Of a DNA stretch of 64,000 nucleotides, positions 52,801 through 64,000 are shown piece by piece; position 1 is the stretch's first letter; each line of letters opens with the position of its first letter. The notes beneath the pieces are model-generated. The model was not told the origin of the DNA. It saw nothing but the letters and a program-made list of their open reading frames with translations, and ran no database searches. Source of the DNA: Cladocopium goreaui (taxonomy: Eukaryota > Sar > Dinophyceae > Suessiales > Symbiodiniaceae); assembly GCA_947184155.2 (NCBI GenBank), contig CAMXCT020006334.1, forward strand, positions 871,080 to 935,079. The letters run 5' to 3'. Position numbers and translations under genes: made by a program.

Positions 52801-53098
52801 GAGGCCATAGTCATCATAGGCGGAATCTCCGTGATACTGGTCCAAGCCCACCTGGATCATGACCCTGGACGACGCCCTCCGGAAATTTAACATGGCAGCC
52901 ATGGCCCATTTATAGATCATTAGCCCATTAAAACTGATGATTTTTCGATGGTTGTGTTAAATGACCAGTAGGATCCCCATTCCCCATTTTTGGTTGGGTG
53001 AAATATGGTGAAATGATGTTAGATGATGTTAAATGACCAGCCTGTTGATGAAATTCCCATGAAACAGCTCGCTATGATTCTTGCTGTTTCAGTTCCAC

Positions 53099-53176
53099 CT
53101 TGTCAGCGATGGGCCGACTGATGCCATCCTTGGAATGCACCTCTTGGTACATGTCATTTGCAATCTGAAGCGCCTC
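53099..53176 (-). CDS. Exon, unknown protein
   Basis: 78 nt, 26 codons, between CTTCAG|G and GACAAG|GTGGAA. Reads EALQIANDMYQEVHSKDGIS then RPIADK. Confidence 0.55.
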
Positions 53177-53348
53177 CTGAAGAGAAGGTCAGGGGATGGG
53201 GGTGGAGCTTCACCCAAAATGTGTCCAAAAAAACGGCACCAAGCATTCCACAAACTACCCTTTTGTAATGGTGGTTGAATCATGTTGAATCAAATATTGC
53301 TCATTTGCAAATTTCAAATGGTTGACCAGTTTGAAAGCTGCAACAAAC

Positions 53349-53484
53349 ATTGGGCCGGCTTCTGGTGCCAAGCCATTGAGTCCAGGTCTGGCCTGATGAC
53401 TCTTTCCCGCCATGCGATGGTGGGAGTAGCGCACTTCGTGCACCAAGACTGGAAGCCAGTAGTCAAAGAAGGAGTCAATGACAC
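53349..53484 (-). CDS. Exon, unknown protein
   Basis: After CTCGAAG|G it reads VIDSFFDYWLPVLVHEVRYS, HHRMAGKSHQARPGLNGLAP, then EAGPM before a GT donor. Clearly protein-like; family not recognised. Confidence 0.5.
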
Positions 53485-53814
53485 CTTCGAGCTGTGTTTC
53501 ACATTTATTTCAAAAAAATCCTAGAACTCTTTCTGGTCTCACCCGATGACACTAAAATGTTACATACCAGGAAGACTTGGCGTTACAGTCCTTAGACGTC
53601 TTAACATCAAACACCAACAAAATTTGGATTAATTGTGGGATGATTGTATGCAATGACGATTATATACCCAATCAAACATGGTAATAGAAAATCCTCCATT
53701 TAGTTCGATGATGTTCCCATTAAAATGCCCAGTTCTAATTCGGGGATTTCCCAGCCATGGAGCGGATGACACCAGATGCTGTCTGCTTTTGGCTCTTACT
53801 TATCACCTACTAAA

Positions 53815-53940
53815 AAGACCGCTACCCGCATCCCACCAGCCACCTAAGCCTGTCAGGCTTGCCCGGCCCGCAGCAAGCGGCGATGCTGATGAAACTCCCC
53901 ACATGGGATGCTCCACGCCGTCCACTTTCTCCGGTTGAGA
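53815..53940 (-). CDS. Exon, unknown protein
   Basis: Reads [20 protein letters not shown] then [22 protein letters not shown]-rich relative to flanks; boundaries not fixed. Confidence 0.4.
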
Positions 53941-53994
53941 TGGCCCACCTCCCGACAGTCTTTTGCAAAATTCAACAGCACATGTTTTAAAATA

Positions 53995-54441
53995 ATGAAC
54001 TATGTATACGTACGTACATACATATATAAACCATATATATGTACATATATACATATATACATATATATACATATATATATATATATATACATTTACATTT
54101 ATACATACATATATACATATATACATATATATATAAACATTTACATATATACATACATACATGTATATATATACATATACATATACATATATATACATAT
54201 ATACATATATACATATATACATATATACATATATACATATATACATATATACATATATACATATACATATATACATAAATACATATATAAATATATACAT
54301 ATATACATATATACATATATACATGTATATACCATATATACATACATACATATATACATGTGTACATATATACATATATGCATATATACATACATACATA
54401 CATACATTACATTACATTACATTACATGACATGACATTACA

Positions 54442-54483
<42 letters not shown>

Positions 54484-54860
54484 CATATTTATACATGTAC
54501 ATAAATGCATATACATATATATATATATACATGTATACACATCTACATATACATATATATATACATGCATACATATATACATATTTGCATATATACATGT
54601 ATACATGCATACATGTATACATAGTACGTATGCACATATATACAGATATACATATATACATATATGGATACATATGTACATATATACATATATACATATA
54701 AACATATATATATATACATACAAATATGTACACATATGTATACATATATATATAGACATATGTATACATATATATACACACATATGTATATATATATATA
54801 TCTAAATGAATATATGCATATACATGTGTATATATATATATATGTGCATCATTTAATTTG
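53995..54860. repeat. TATACATA microsatellite
   Basis: Long (ATACATAT)n with an internal (CATTA)n and CATACATA block (54380-54480). Tyr/Ile/His frames on both strands are artefacts. Confidence 0.97.
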
Positions 54861-55034
54861 ATACAGTAGCATACTAAATATCATATTTCATTTGTGTTTT
54901 GATACAATATATAATATATTTACATCTCCTGAGTCCTAACCTATCTTTCTCAATTTCATCCCTCTGCAATTCGACCTGTTGAAATTGAAGCTTCCACCCA
55001 AGCCGTCAGGAAGTGGTAGGGGTTGTTGTACCAC

Positions 55035-55450
55035 AGAATCACCCGATAGATTGGTAGCTGACAGCTGTTGGACGCCACATGTTGCTCCGTAGAGTTGCCG
55101 TCGCAGCCTCAGAGGAAACCATGGGGTTTACCTTGATTTCCTGTGGATGGATTATGTGTCCTTTCATATTTATTCCATCAACCACCCAGATTTGAGCAGT
55201 TCTCCCAAAAACTTCATCCTTTTTGACTGCTTGGTTGATATGGATTCCTATACATAATGTATAAAAATCATCATCCCCGCCAAAACCTAAAAGTGTTGAG
55301 CATTCCCAGCCACTGTTGGCATGTGTTGTGTGCACGATCAGCAGGAACTGTATCAAAGGGCTGGTATATCTGACCCCCTGCTGCAAACCCAGGGCGTACC
55401 GTCGCCCTGGGGGTGGAGAAGGATAGTGTGGCACAAAACTCCACAGATCC
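55035..55450 (-). CDS. Possible exons, unknown protein
   Basis: 55371-55457: after GAAAG|G it reads VDLWSFVPHYPSPPPGRRYA then LGLQQG before GT. 55040-55125: VNPMVSSEAATATLRSNMWR then PTAVSYQSIG. Not recognised. Confidence 0.35.
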
Positions 55451-55507
55451 ACCTTTCGGCGAAAAAACGCATGGTGCTGGCCATTGGGGAAGGATGTGAT
55501 CTGAAGT

Positions 55508-55616
55508 GGTTTCGTCTGAAAATTGAAGGGGAAAAACCATTATATCCAATGATGTATCATCATGTTCACTGTTACCATGGCCATTTTGTGGTATCCTCCA
55601 TGTTCAGACAAACCCA
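55508..55616. repeat. MITE family 2, copy 4
   Basis: GGTTTCGTCTGAAAATTG ... CATGTTCAGACAAACCC, inverted ends, 109 bp. Confidence 0.8.
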
Positions 55617-55779
55617 TGTCCCATGGAGCCAACGAACAGATTACACCGCTCAACGAATTGGGCCGAGAGAACAATACCATTTTTGGGGTATCTAGGGTTG
55701 ACCCCATGCCCCCAAAAAAATCCCGGAGTTTGGAAGGAAAGGTTCAATATTGGAGTTGAACTCTATTTGCAAATGAACA

Positions 55780-56331
55780 GCCACCATATATATATATATA
55801 CATCCGGCACGTATGTAAATACATACCATATATATACATATATAAATATACATATATATACACACATATACATATATACACACATATACATATATACACA
55901 CATATACATATATATATATATATATATATTATACATACATATATATTTATACATACAGATATATATATATACATATATGTATACATTTGTAAATATATGT
56001 ATAATATTTATGTTTACATATAAAAAAAGACATACATATATATATATATATGTGTGTGTGCGTATATCTCAATAGGTGTATATATATATATATGTGTGAG
56101 TAAATGTCTTCAAATATGTATATGTACAAATTAAAATATTTATACATACGAAAGTGTAAGTATGCATATCTATATATATATACATACGTAAATATACATA
56201 CATATATATATATGGCCCAGTGTCTTGTGGTCCCCCCCTCCCCCCCGAGATGGTGATGGTCCCTGTATGTATATGTAAGCTACAAAAAAATCTATATATA
56301 TATATATATATATGTATGTAAGTAGTGCATG

Positions 56332-56362
<31 letters not shown>

Positions 56363-56900
56363 CCATCCCAGTTGGGGGGTGGGGGTCGGGGCCGTGAAAA
56401 CGAGACACGGGATCATATATATATATATGTGAACAAACAATATATACATTTAAATATATATATATATATTTACATGTAAATATACATATACATATACATG
56501 AAGTTACATATTTTAATAGGTATAGATATATATTCAAATATGTATCAAAATATATCTACACATATGTATGTAAACATACATGTAAATATCAATGAATGTA
56601 TATGCCCATAAGTATATATATATGTATGTTTGTAAATGTACATATCTCTATACATGTACATGTATATAAAGATCTAAATACATATATACATACGCAAATG
56701 TACACATATTTAAATATATACGTGTATATGTGTGTAACTATACGTATCCGTATATGTAAATGTAAATGTGAATGTACATATGCTGATATGTAATTGCACT
56801 TTTACGTTTAAATTTAAATATGCCAATCTGCAAACACATGTAAATGTACATCTTAAGAAAACTATACATATATTTCTTTAAATACAAAAATGCAAAGGTA
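55780..56900. repeat. TATA/CACATATA microsatellite region
   Basis: Degenerate TA, ACACATATACATATAT and TGTAAATG repeats. 56210-56260 and 56360-56412 are short GC-rich islands with C or G runs and no clear frame. Confidence 0.9.
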
Positions 56901-56919
56901 AATGCAAATGTAAATGTAA

Positions 56920-57473
56920 ATATACATACATACATACATACATGCATGCATACATACATACATACATCATTACATGACATTACATTACATTACATTACAT
57001 TTAATACATACATACATACAAACATACATACATACGTACATACATACATACACACACATAGCATACATACATACATAACATACACACATACACACATACA
57101 TACATTACATACATTACATACATTACATACATTACATACATTACATACATTACATACATTACATACATTACATACATTACATAATTTACATACATTACAT
57201 ACATTACATACATTACATACATTACATACATTACATACATTACATACATTACATACATACATACATTACATACATTACATACAAATACATTACATACAAA
57301 TACATTACATACATTACATACATTACATACATAACATACATTACATACATTACATACATTACATACATAACATACATACATACATACATACATACATACA
57401 TACAAATACCATACATACATACAAATACATTACATACATTACATACATTACATACATTACATACATACATACA

Positions 57474-57504
<31 letters not shown>

Positions 57505-57625
57505 CATACATACATACATACATACATACATACATACATTACATTCATTACATACATTACATTACATTACTTTACTTTACATTTACAATACATTACATTA
57601 CTTCACATTTACATTACACTACATA
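56920..57625. repeat. CATACATTA satellite
   Basis: Mostly (TACATACAT)n, a 9-bp unit, with (CATA)n blocks. Confidence 0.97.
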
Positions 57626-57628
57626 CAG

Positions 57629-58342
57629 GAACCGACAGAATTATGGAAAAAAAACGTTTCAATTTACAGGCGCCGCCTGTCTATGATAGAAAAGTTACGA
57701 ACCTTTTTTTTTTCCATAATTATTTTTTTCCATAATTATTTTTTTTCCATAATTCTGTCGGTGACTGTATGTCCATCGATTCGCAATTTGAATGCATTTT
57801 AAGGGGGAATATTGAATTATAGAAAATATGTGTCTAAAGATCTGGTATATGCCCCTAAGTCTTCCATAGTGGTACCAACAAAGGAAAAACAATTGCACCA
57901 CCAAAACTCATTGTTGTACGTACATACATATGCGGGATGTATCCTTTTGCCAAGCCACCAATTGGGTTGATACTACATACTTGCATTTGCATACATATTT
58001 CCATAACCCCCCAAAAAAAGGGGTTTGAATTGTGGATCCATGACATGTCCAACAGGTGGAGCCCCAAACATTAATTATGGAAAAAATAATTATGGAAAAA
58101 ATAATTATGGAAAAAAATAATTATGGAAAAACCGGTCAATCTGCCCTAGCCCCCTGATTTTACAGGAAAAAACAATTATGGAAATAATGGCCACCTCCAA
58201 GAATTATGGAAAAAAAAAAGGTTCGGATCACTTCCGGGATATTTTGAACCCTTATGGGGAAAAACCTAATTATGGAAAAATCGGACGCAGGCGCCGCCTG
58301 TCTAAGTTGAACGTTTTTTTTCCCATAATTCTGTCGGTGACC
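57629..58342. mobile_element. Inverted-repeat element (ACCGACAGAATTATGG) inserted in satellite
   Basis: The left end, ACCGACAGAATTATGGAAAA then GGCGCCGCCTGTC, is mirrored at the right end (GGCGCCGCCTGTCTAAGTTG ... CATAATTCTGTCGGTGAC). A further inverted CATAATTCTGTCGGTGAC lies at 57750-57767. At least ten AATTATGGAAAAA copies in both orientations fill the interior, suggesting nested or recombined copies. No transposase is seen. Confidence 0.75.
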
Positions 58343-58369
58343 ATACATACATTACATACATTACATACA

Positions 58370-58400
<31 letters not shown>

Positions 58401-58808
58401 ATTTACATACATTACATACATTACATACATTACATACATTACATACATTACATACATTACATACATTACATACATACATACATTACATACATTACATACA
58501 TTAATACATTACATACAAATACATTACATACATTACATACATTACATACATTACATACATTACATACATTACATACATTACATACATTACATACATTACA
58601 TACATTACATACATTACATACATTACATACATTACATACATTACATACATTACATACATTACATACATTACATACATTACATACATTACATACATTACAT
58701 ACATTACATACATTACATACATTACATACATTTACATTACATACATTACATACATTACATACATTACATACATTACATACATTACATACATTACATACAT
58801 TACATACA

Positions 58809-58839
<31 letters not shown>

Positions 58840-59440
58840 CATACATTACATTACATCACATTGCATTACATTACAATACACTACATTACATACATACATT
58901 ACATACATTACATACATACATACATTACATACATTACATACATTACATACATTACATACATTACATTCATTACATACATTACATTACATTACTTTACTTT
59001 ACTTTACATTTACAATACATTACATTACTTTACATTTACGTTACACTACATACATACATTACATTACACTAAATTACATACATACATACATACATTACAT
59101 TACATTAAATTACATACATACATACATACCATACCATACCATACCATACCATACCATACCATGACATGACATGACATGACATGACATGACATGACATGAC
59201 ATGACATTACATACATAGATTACATACATACATTACATTACTTTTCATTACATTACATACATACATTACATACATTACATACATTACATACATTACATAC
59301 ATTACATACATTACATACATTACATACATTACATACATTACATACATTACATACATTACATACATTACATACATAGATAGACAGACTGATTGATAGGTAC
59401 ATTGCATGACACTACATTGCATTACATTACCTTACATTGC
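58343..59440. repeat. CATACATTA satellite with CATACC and CATGA blocks
   Basis: 9-bp unit arrays, then (CATAC)n at 59125-59160 and (ATGAC)n at 59161-59205, then more 9-bp units. Confidence 0.97.
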
Positions 59441-59990
59441 ATTTATATACATGCACATACTTATACATAAATAAAAAATAATACATGTATATGCATATAT
59501 ATATATATTCATATTTACATACAAATGTACACATATTTACGCGCGTGTATATATATGTACAAACATACCTGTATATATATATGTGAATGCATAATAATGC
59601 GTATATGTGTGCATGCGTAAATTTACATTCAGTATATTTGCAAATATGCATGTACAAATTTGCAAAAATGTAGCTATACATATATTTATGGACATGTAAA
59701 TGCATGTTCATAATTCACCGTATTCCAGAAACGTGGAAACGGGGACCTGACAGCGTGCCTTTCTGGAACCTAGCATATTTATGTAAATATACATCTATAT
59801 ATATATGTATATATATATGCATATGTACATATATACCTTTATATATATATACAATATATGCAAAAAAAAGTATGTATATATATATAAATATACATGTGAA
59901 TAAAACGTGTATATACATGTATGTAAATGCAAAAATAGACATATATAATTATATGCAAATACGATTGAAAGTTTTCTTTTTCCATGATTT
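59441..59990. repeat. Degenerate TA/CATA microsatellite
   Basis: ATGTAAATGC and ATATATGTA mixtures. No gene seen. Confidence 0.8.
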
Positions 59991-60004
59991 TCCGCCATGT
60001 GATT

Positions 60005-60480
60005 TCAACCAGAGGCCACCACAAGTGCCATCCTTTGCCAGGCCTTCCGTGCACGGCCAGGGTGATGCTTGGCGCGGGAAATAATCTCCTGAAGGATGCT
60101 GGCGCAATGTTCGGCCGGCGCTATGTCCGACATGCTGGTGGTGATCTGGCTGACGAAGCGATGGTCCAAATTTTGCAGCCATGGATTGACGGTGACGTAG
60201 TACTTGAACCAAGGAATAAAGAGCAACATGTTGGATAAGCTCCAAGCAATCTCAAAGATTCCTTGTCGTGCTGTCTGACCGGTCAGAGCCACATAGATGT
60301 CTGGAAGGTGCGAGATGATCCAAGGACCATTGCGATACGGATTCAATGCCTTCATACTTCGCCACACCGCACAGTAGCGAGAGGTGAAGATGCAGAAAGT
60401 GATCCCAAAGAGCCAGTAGAAGAGGTAGTCCACCATCAAACCTGGGACTTGTTTGAGATGGCCCAAATACATGTGCGAGT
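60005..60480 (-). CDS. Multi-pass membrane protein, exon
   Basis: About 155 open residues: LGHLKQVPGLMVDYLFYWLF (a hydrophobic segment) continuing GITFCIFTSRYCAVWRSMK, then ALNPYRNGPWIISHLPDIYV, FEIAWSLSNMLLFIPWFKYY, and a soluble end (DHRFVSQITTSMSDIAPAEH ... GRARKAWQRMALVVASG). Two or three membrane helices. Probably in one gene with the 61891-62415 exon. Polysaccharide-synthase-like membrane proteins came to mind, but no catalytic motif supports that. Confidence 0.65.
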
Positions 60481-60560
60481 ATATATATATATACATATAT
60501 ATATTATGTATATACATATATATATATATTATGTATACATATATATATATATATACGGGC
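60481..60560. repeat. TA microsatellite
   Basis: (TA)n with TATGTATA interruptions, intronic. Confidence 0.9.
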
Positions 60561-61070
60561 AGGCCGCCTGGCTTGCCGTCGATGCCATTTTTTCATCAGT
60601 TCAGCCACGGCAGCCACGGCAGCTTCTTTGCTTCATAGCAATCTGCAGGGCTAGGTTGCACGATTCCTTTGGAACATGCTTTTCTGTACACCTGCAGTGC
60701 TCGGAGGACTGTTGGCAGTCCTGGTTGTCTGCCAAAACGTAGCAGCAACGTAACATCAAAGCAGCAACCCCTCCCTGACAACGGCAACCCCTCCCTCACA
60801 ACAGAGCAACAATCGACAATCTAGCATCAACGTACCAACCCCACCCTGAAAACATAGCAGCAATCTAGCATCAACCTAGCAGCCCCACCTGCAAACGTAG
60901 CAACGTTCTAGCATCAACGTGGCAACGCCATCCTGAAAACGTAGTAACCACAGCACCAATCAATAGCCAGCCCACCCTAAAGAGGCAATGGCTCAGGACG
61001 CATATCGCGCCCAGCCCCCTATCCCCCCCCGAAAAAGAAACAACAACCCCCCCAACCCCAACCACCCCCA
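60560..61070. repeat. Degenerate GTAGCAACxTAGCATCAAC repeat
   Basis: 60735-60960 has imperfect copies of AACGTAGCAGCAATCTAGCATCAAC. 60590-60740 is coding-like on the minus strand (GLPTVLRALQVYRKACSKGI) but unresolved. Confidence 0.5.
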
Positions 61071-61119
61071 CAAACCCACTTAAATATTGTCGTTAACAGC
61101 GACGGCGAACCAGGCGGCC

Positions 61120-61490
61120 TGAGGGGATGTATGTGTATATCTATATACATATATATATATATGTTTATATATATATACGTGAATAAATAAATAAATATAT
61201 ATATGTATACGTGTATATATATATAGGTGTGTGTGTGTGTATACGCATATATATATACGTATACGTATATATATATATATACGTATACGTATATATAAAT
61301 ATATGTGTATACGTATATATATATATGTATACGTATTGATGCATATGTCTATATATTAATGCTTATTTTTTATGTATGTATATATATATATAAATATGTA
61401 TATATTCATTCATTTATGTATATGTATATATATATATATTGATATTATATATATGTACACATATCTTCGTATATATATATACATGTATAT
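61120..61490. repeat. TATACGTA microsatellite
   Basis: (TATACGTATA) and TA arrays, intronic. Confidence 0.95.
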
Positions 61491-61499
61491 TGTAAAAAT

Positions 61500-61740
61500 G
61501 CATCCTCTCATATCCACATCTCTGGGTCGACCAGAACAACTGTTGATGCCATCTCCGTAGCTTGGGCGGCTCATGAACCTCAAGAGCAGGACGTGGTTGG
61601 CCTGAGCCATTTGCCTCTGACTTCCGTGCTTGTCAGGGCAGGGATCGAGGCCGATCCAACTTGGATATCCTGCTATCTTGGAGGAAAATCAGAGCACTGC
61701 GGTGCAGCGGCAAAGTGTCAGGGACACTGAGGAGTGGTGC
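61500..61740. other. GC-rich exon-like segment, strand unresolved
   Basis: The minus strand reads EANGSGQPRPALEVHEPPKL then RRWHQQLFWSTQRCGYERM. The plus strand reads LSHLPLTSVLVRAGIEADPT then WISCYLGGKSEHCGAAAKC. The minus reading would suit the membrane-protein gene around it. Confidence 0.35.
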
Positions 61741-61890
61741 AAGGGTCTGCTACCAGTTGTAATATATACATGCATATACATATATGAATCTATATGTATG
61801 CGAATATTTATATATATATATATATATACATACATATTCCAGATAGATTACCCACATGGTGGATTTACCAATGGCAAAAGCAAAAAAGCA

Positions 61891-62415
61891 TCAACTCAAC
61901 CAATCCCGGAAACTGACAATCGCCAGTATCCCTGCGGGGAAGAACAACAATGAGGCCAGCACAAAGGACATCCAAAACCTCCCGGAGCGCCGCACTTTGT
62001 CCGTACCGGGCTTTAGGGTGGCCACATAGCTGCGAAGCAGCACGAGGGCTGGGAGTTCAAGCAACAGCATGGGAATCACAAAGATGAGGACCTTGGGTAC
62101 CAGCCACAATCCCGTGGTGATGAGGCAATACATATCAGCACATTTGGCGAAGCAGGACTCATCTAGGGGCCAATCTTGATCCTTGCTGGTATCCGCACCA
62201 TCTGCCTCCCTTAGCGACACACCACCTGCTTTCTTCATGGCCTTCATATGTGCCATACATTGTGCTGACTCGCCATTCAACCGCATGCGTGTGGCTTCAT
62301 CCACTGTCACCTTCTCCCACTGCCTTTCTGCGGACGTCACATGAAAGTCTGACCCCTTCATGCGCCCCCTCATGTGCATCTCACCGATTGCCTCTCTGCT
62401 ATTGGACCTCGACAT
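61891..62415 (-). CDS. Membrane protein, exon with two transmembrane helices
   Basis: 174 residues from a possible start, MSRSNSREAIGEMHMRGRMK. A soluble, charged N-part (about 1-95) is followed by hydrophobic helices at about 102-127 (LWLVPKVLIFVIPMLLLELP) and 147-168 (FWMSFVLASLLFFPAGILAI), with a basic loop between (KPGTDKVRRSGR). Ends DWLS at a stop, or splices onward to the 60-kb exon. Family not recognised. Confidence 0.6.
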   Translation of the reverse strand: MSRSNSREAIGEMHMRGRMKGSDFHVTSAERQWEKVTVDEATRMRLNGESAQCMAHMKAMKKAGGVSLREADGADTSKDQDWPLDESCFAKCADMYCLITTGLWLVPKVLIFVIPMLLLELPALVLLRSYVATLKPGTDKVRRSGRFWMSFVLASLLFFPAGILAIVSFRDWLS

Positions 62416-62429
62416 TGACCGCGACAGCT

Positions 62430-62840
62430 ACCTCGCTACGCTTCCCACCGTTGCACCAGCTTACAAAATTCTGCAGTGCCAGGAGACGAGTGAATTACCA
62501 ACAGGTCCAAACATAGGCAAGTTTGTTTCCACTCAGCTCACGCGATGCCCGGTAAGAGCAAACAAAGGGGAAAAAAAACGATTTACAATTTAGAAACCAA
62601 ACCTCTGCCACAAAACGTGGGCCAATGCAACTTCCTGGCTTTATCTCCAATCTGCTACCTGGTGGTTGAGCCAACAGGTTCAACACATGCCAACTACCAG
62701 TCCTTCAATGGCGATGATAGCGATGATGGTGTGCCGGGGCACGTTGGATCTTCGCTGTTGCAAAATTCTCCACCCTGTCCGTGAGGCGTGCTTTGTCAGG
62801 CCAAATATGTTACGGCAGAGTCTTAGAGAAGTCTTAGAGA
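62430..62840. other. Mixed non-repetitive DNA, no supported gene
   Basis: Composition is coding-like in places but no frame is convincing on either strand. Confidence 0.4.
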
Positions 62841-62849
62841 CGGGTCAAA

Positions 62850-63310
62850 ATCGGTATGTATATACATATACATATATATATATATGTATGTATGTATGTA
62901 CATATGCACATGTTTATAGGGCATGTGTGTATATATATATACACGTACTGTCTATATGTGTGTCTTATTTCTTTATGTTTGTTTATATTCCGTTATAAAC
63001 ATGTGGTGCATAGATTCTATATCTATATCTTTATATGTATGTATGTATGTGTGTGTGGTGTGTATCTGTTACATATTACAGTATGTGCATAGTATGCCTG
63101 ATGTATGTATATGTAAATATAAAAGTGTGCATATATGTTGTAGATTTGCAAATACGTTATGGATATGCATGTATGTATGTGTGTATGTAATGTAATGTAA
63201 TGTAATGTAATGTAGTGTAGTGTAATGTAATGTAATGTAATGTAATGTAAATGTAAATGTAAATGTAAATGTAAATGTAAAGTAATGCAATGTAATGTAA
63301 TGTATGTAAT
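62850..63310. repeat. TATG and TGTAATG microsatellite
   Basis: (TGTAA)n at 63187-63245, (ATGTAA)n at 63245-63285, with TATG arrays on either side. Confidence 0.95.
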
Positions 63311-63324
63311 TATGTAATTATGTA

Positions 63325-63590
63325 TGTATGTATAGGTATGTATAGGTATGTATAGGTATGTATAGGTATGTATAGGTATGTATAGGTATGTATAGGTATG
63401 TATAGGTATGTATAGGTATGTATAGGTATGTATAGGTATGTATAGGTATGTATAGATAGGTATGTATAGGTATGTATAGGTATGTATAGGTATGTATGTA
63501 TAGGTATGTATGCAAAGGTATGTATGTATAGGTTATGTATGTATAGGTATGTATGTATAGTTGTGTATGCATGCATGCATGCATGTATGT
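63325..63590. repeat. (TATGTATAGG)n decanucleotide array
   Basis: About 20 near-perfect copies of the 10-bp unit, then degenerate copies and GCAT runs. Confidence 0.98.
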
Positions 63591-63614
63591 ATACGCACGG
63601 GTGGCATTTATGTC

Positions 63615-63800
63615 TGTAGGCGCTTATGTCCTGGTTAGGCGCTTGGGCGCTGGATAGGCGCTTGGGCGCTGGATAGGCGCTGGATAGGCGCTGGATAGGC
63701 GCTGGATAGGCGCTGGTTAGGCGCTTAGGCGCTGGTTAGGCGCTTAGGCGCTGGTTAGGCGCTTAGGCGCTGGTTAGGCGCTTATGCGCTTAGGCGTTTT
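63615..63800. repeat. TAGGCGCTGG minisatellite
   Basis: Units of TAGGCGCTTGGGCGCTGGA and variants (10-20 bp). Confidence 0.95.
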
Positions 63801-63805
63801 TGCAC

Positions 63806-63940
63806 TTCTCTTGATGCTACGCTCTGCACTTCTTCAAGTAACTGAAAACATGTCTCTTGGTGCTACGCTTTGCACTTTCAAGTAACTTCTAACACGCCTC
63901 TTGATGCTACTCTCTGCACTTCTTCAAGCAACTTCTAATT
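63806..63940. repeat. About 48-bp tandem repeat, 3 copies
   Basis: CTTGATGCTACGCTCTGCAC then TTCTTCAAGTAACT occurs three times with small changes. Confidence 0.85.
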
Positions 63941-64000
63941 TCTAATGAAGGGGAATTTTGGACCCGCTTTCCCTCGCAAAATGACAGGGAATGTGGGATC

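Noticed and set aside
56844..59422. Long Tyr/Ile/His/Thr and Cys/Asn/Val frames
   Set aside because: A 9-bp unit keeps several frames open; no non-repeat coding sequence.

Overview
This window looks like nuclear DNA of a dinoflagellate, most likely of the Symbiodiniaceae/Suessiales group. Three things point there. Coding sequence is cut into many tiny exons (33-110 nt), nearly all with AG|G acceptors and GT, GC or possibly GA donors. There is a Copia-type polyprotein with the C-terminal Cys/His module I know from dinoflagellate copies. Introns are full of short inverted-repeat elements and TA-rich or CATA microsatellites. I see no bacterial-style operon, rRNA or tRNA gene. Nearly every gene model here was assembled by eye from exon-like segments, so single exon ends may be a few bases off.

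Layout. 1-540 is a CATTA/CATA satellite. 0.6-17.8 kb is intronic DNA carrying short plus-strand exons, three or four of them ankyrin-like. It is interrupted by a minus-strand Copia element (RT, RNase H, membrane segment, Cys/His tail; about 4.9-8.1 kb), minisatellites (8.6-9.9 kb) and a 730-bp GAT array (11.4-12.1 kb). 17.93-37.75 kb is a compositionally distinct block of minus-strand exons, flanked by an exact 12-bp direct repeat and by inverted, related end sequences. I read it as one large insertion (about 19.8 kb). It encodes a transposase-like protein (18.1-22.5 kb), a long protein ending in a Lys/Ala tail (23.0-27.5 kb), a Lys-, Pro- and Trp-rich protein (29.9-31.7 kb), cytosine-methyltransferase-like motifs (32.4-32.9 kb), an AT-hook exon (34.5-34.9 kb) and further unrecognised exons up to 37.3 kb. 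38.0-38.4 kb is a minisatellite.

38.9-50.4 kb carries a minus-strand myosin heavy chain motor domain. Its exons join in phase across P-loop, switch I, the region around NxxLExFGNAxT and the LxGNVxF helix. 51.6-55.5 kb holds more minus-strand exons of unknown function. 54.0-59.7 kb is mostly CATA/TACAT satellite DNA with an inserted inverted-repeat element (57.6-58.3 kb). 60.0-62.4 kb carries two minus-strand exons of a membrane protein, and 62.8-64.0 kb is satellite and minisatellite DNA.

At least three families of about 100-140 bp inverted-repeat elements (MITE or introner-like) are scattered through the introns outside the 17.9-37.8 kb block. I found none inside it, which supports that block being a separate arrival.
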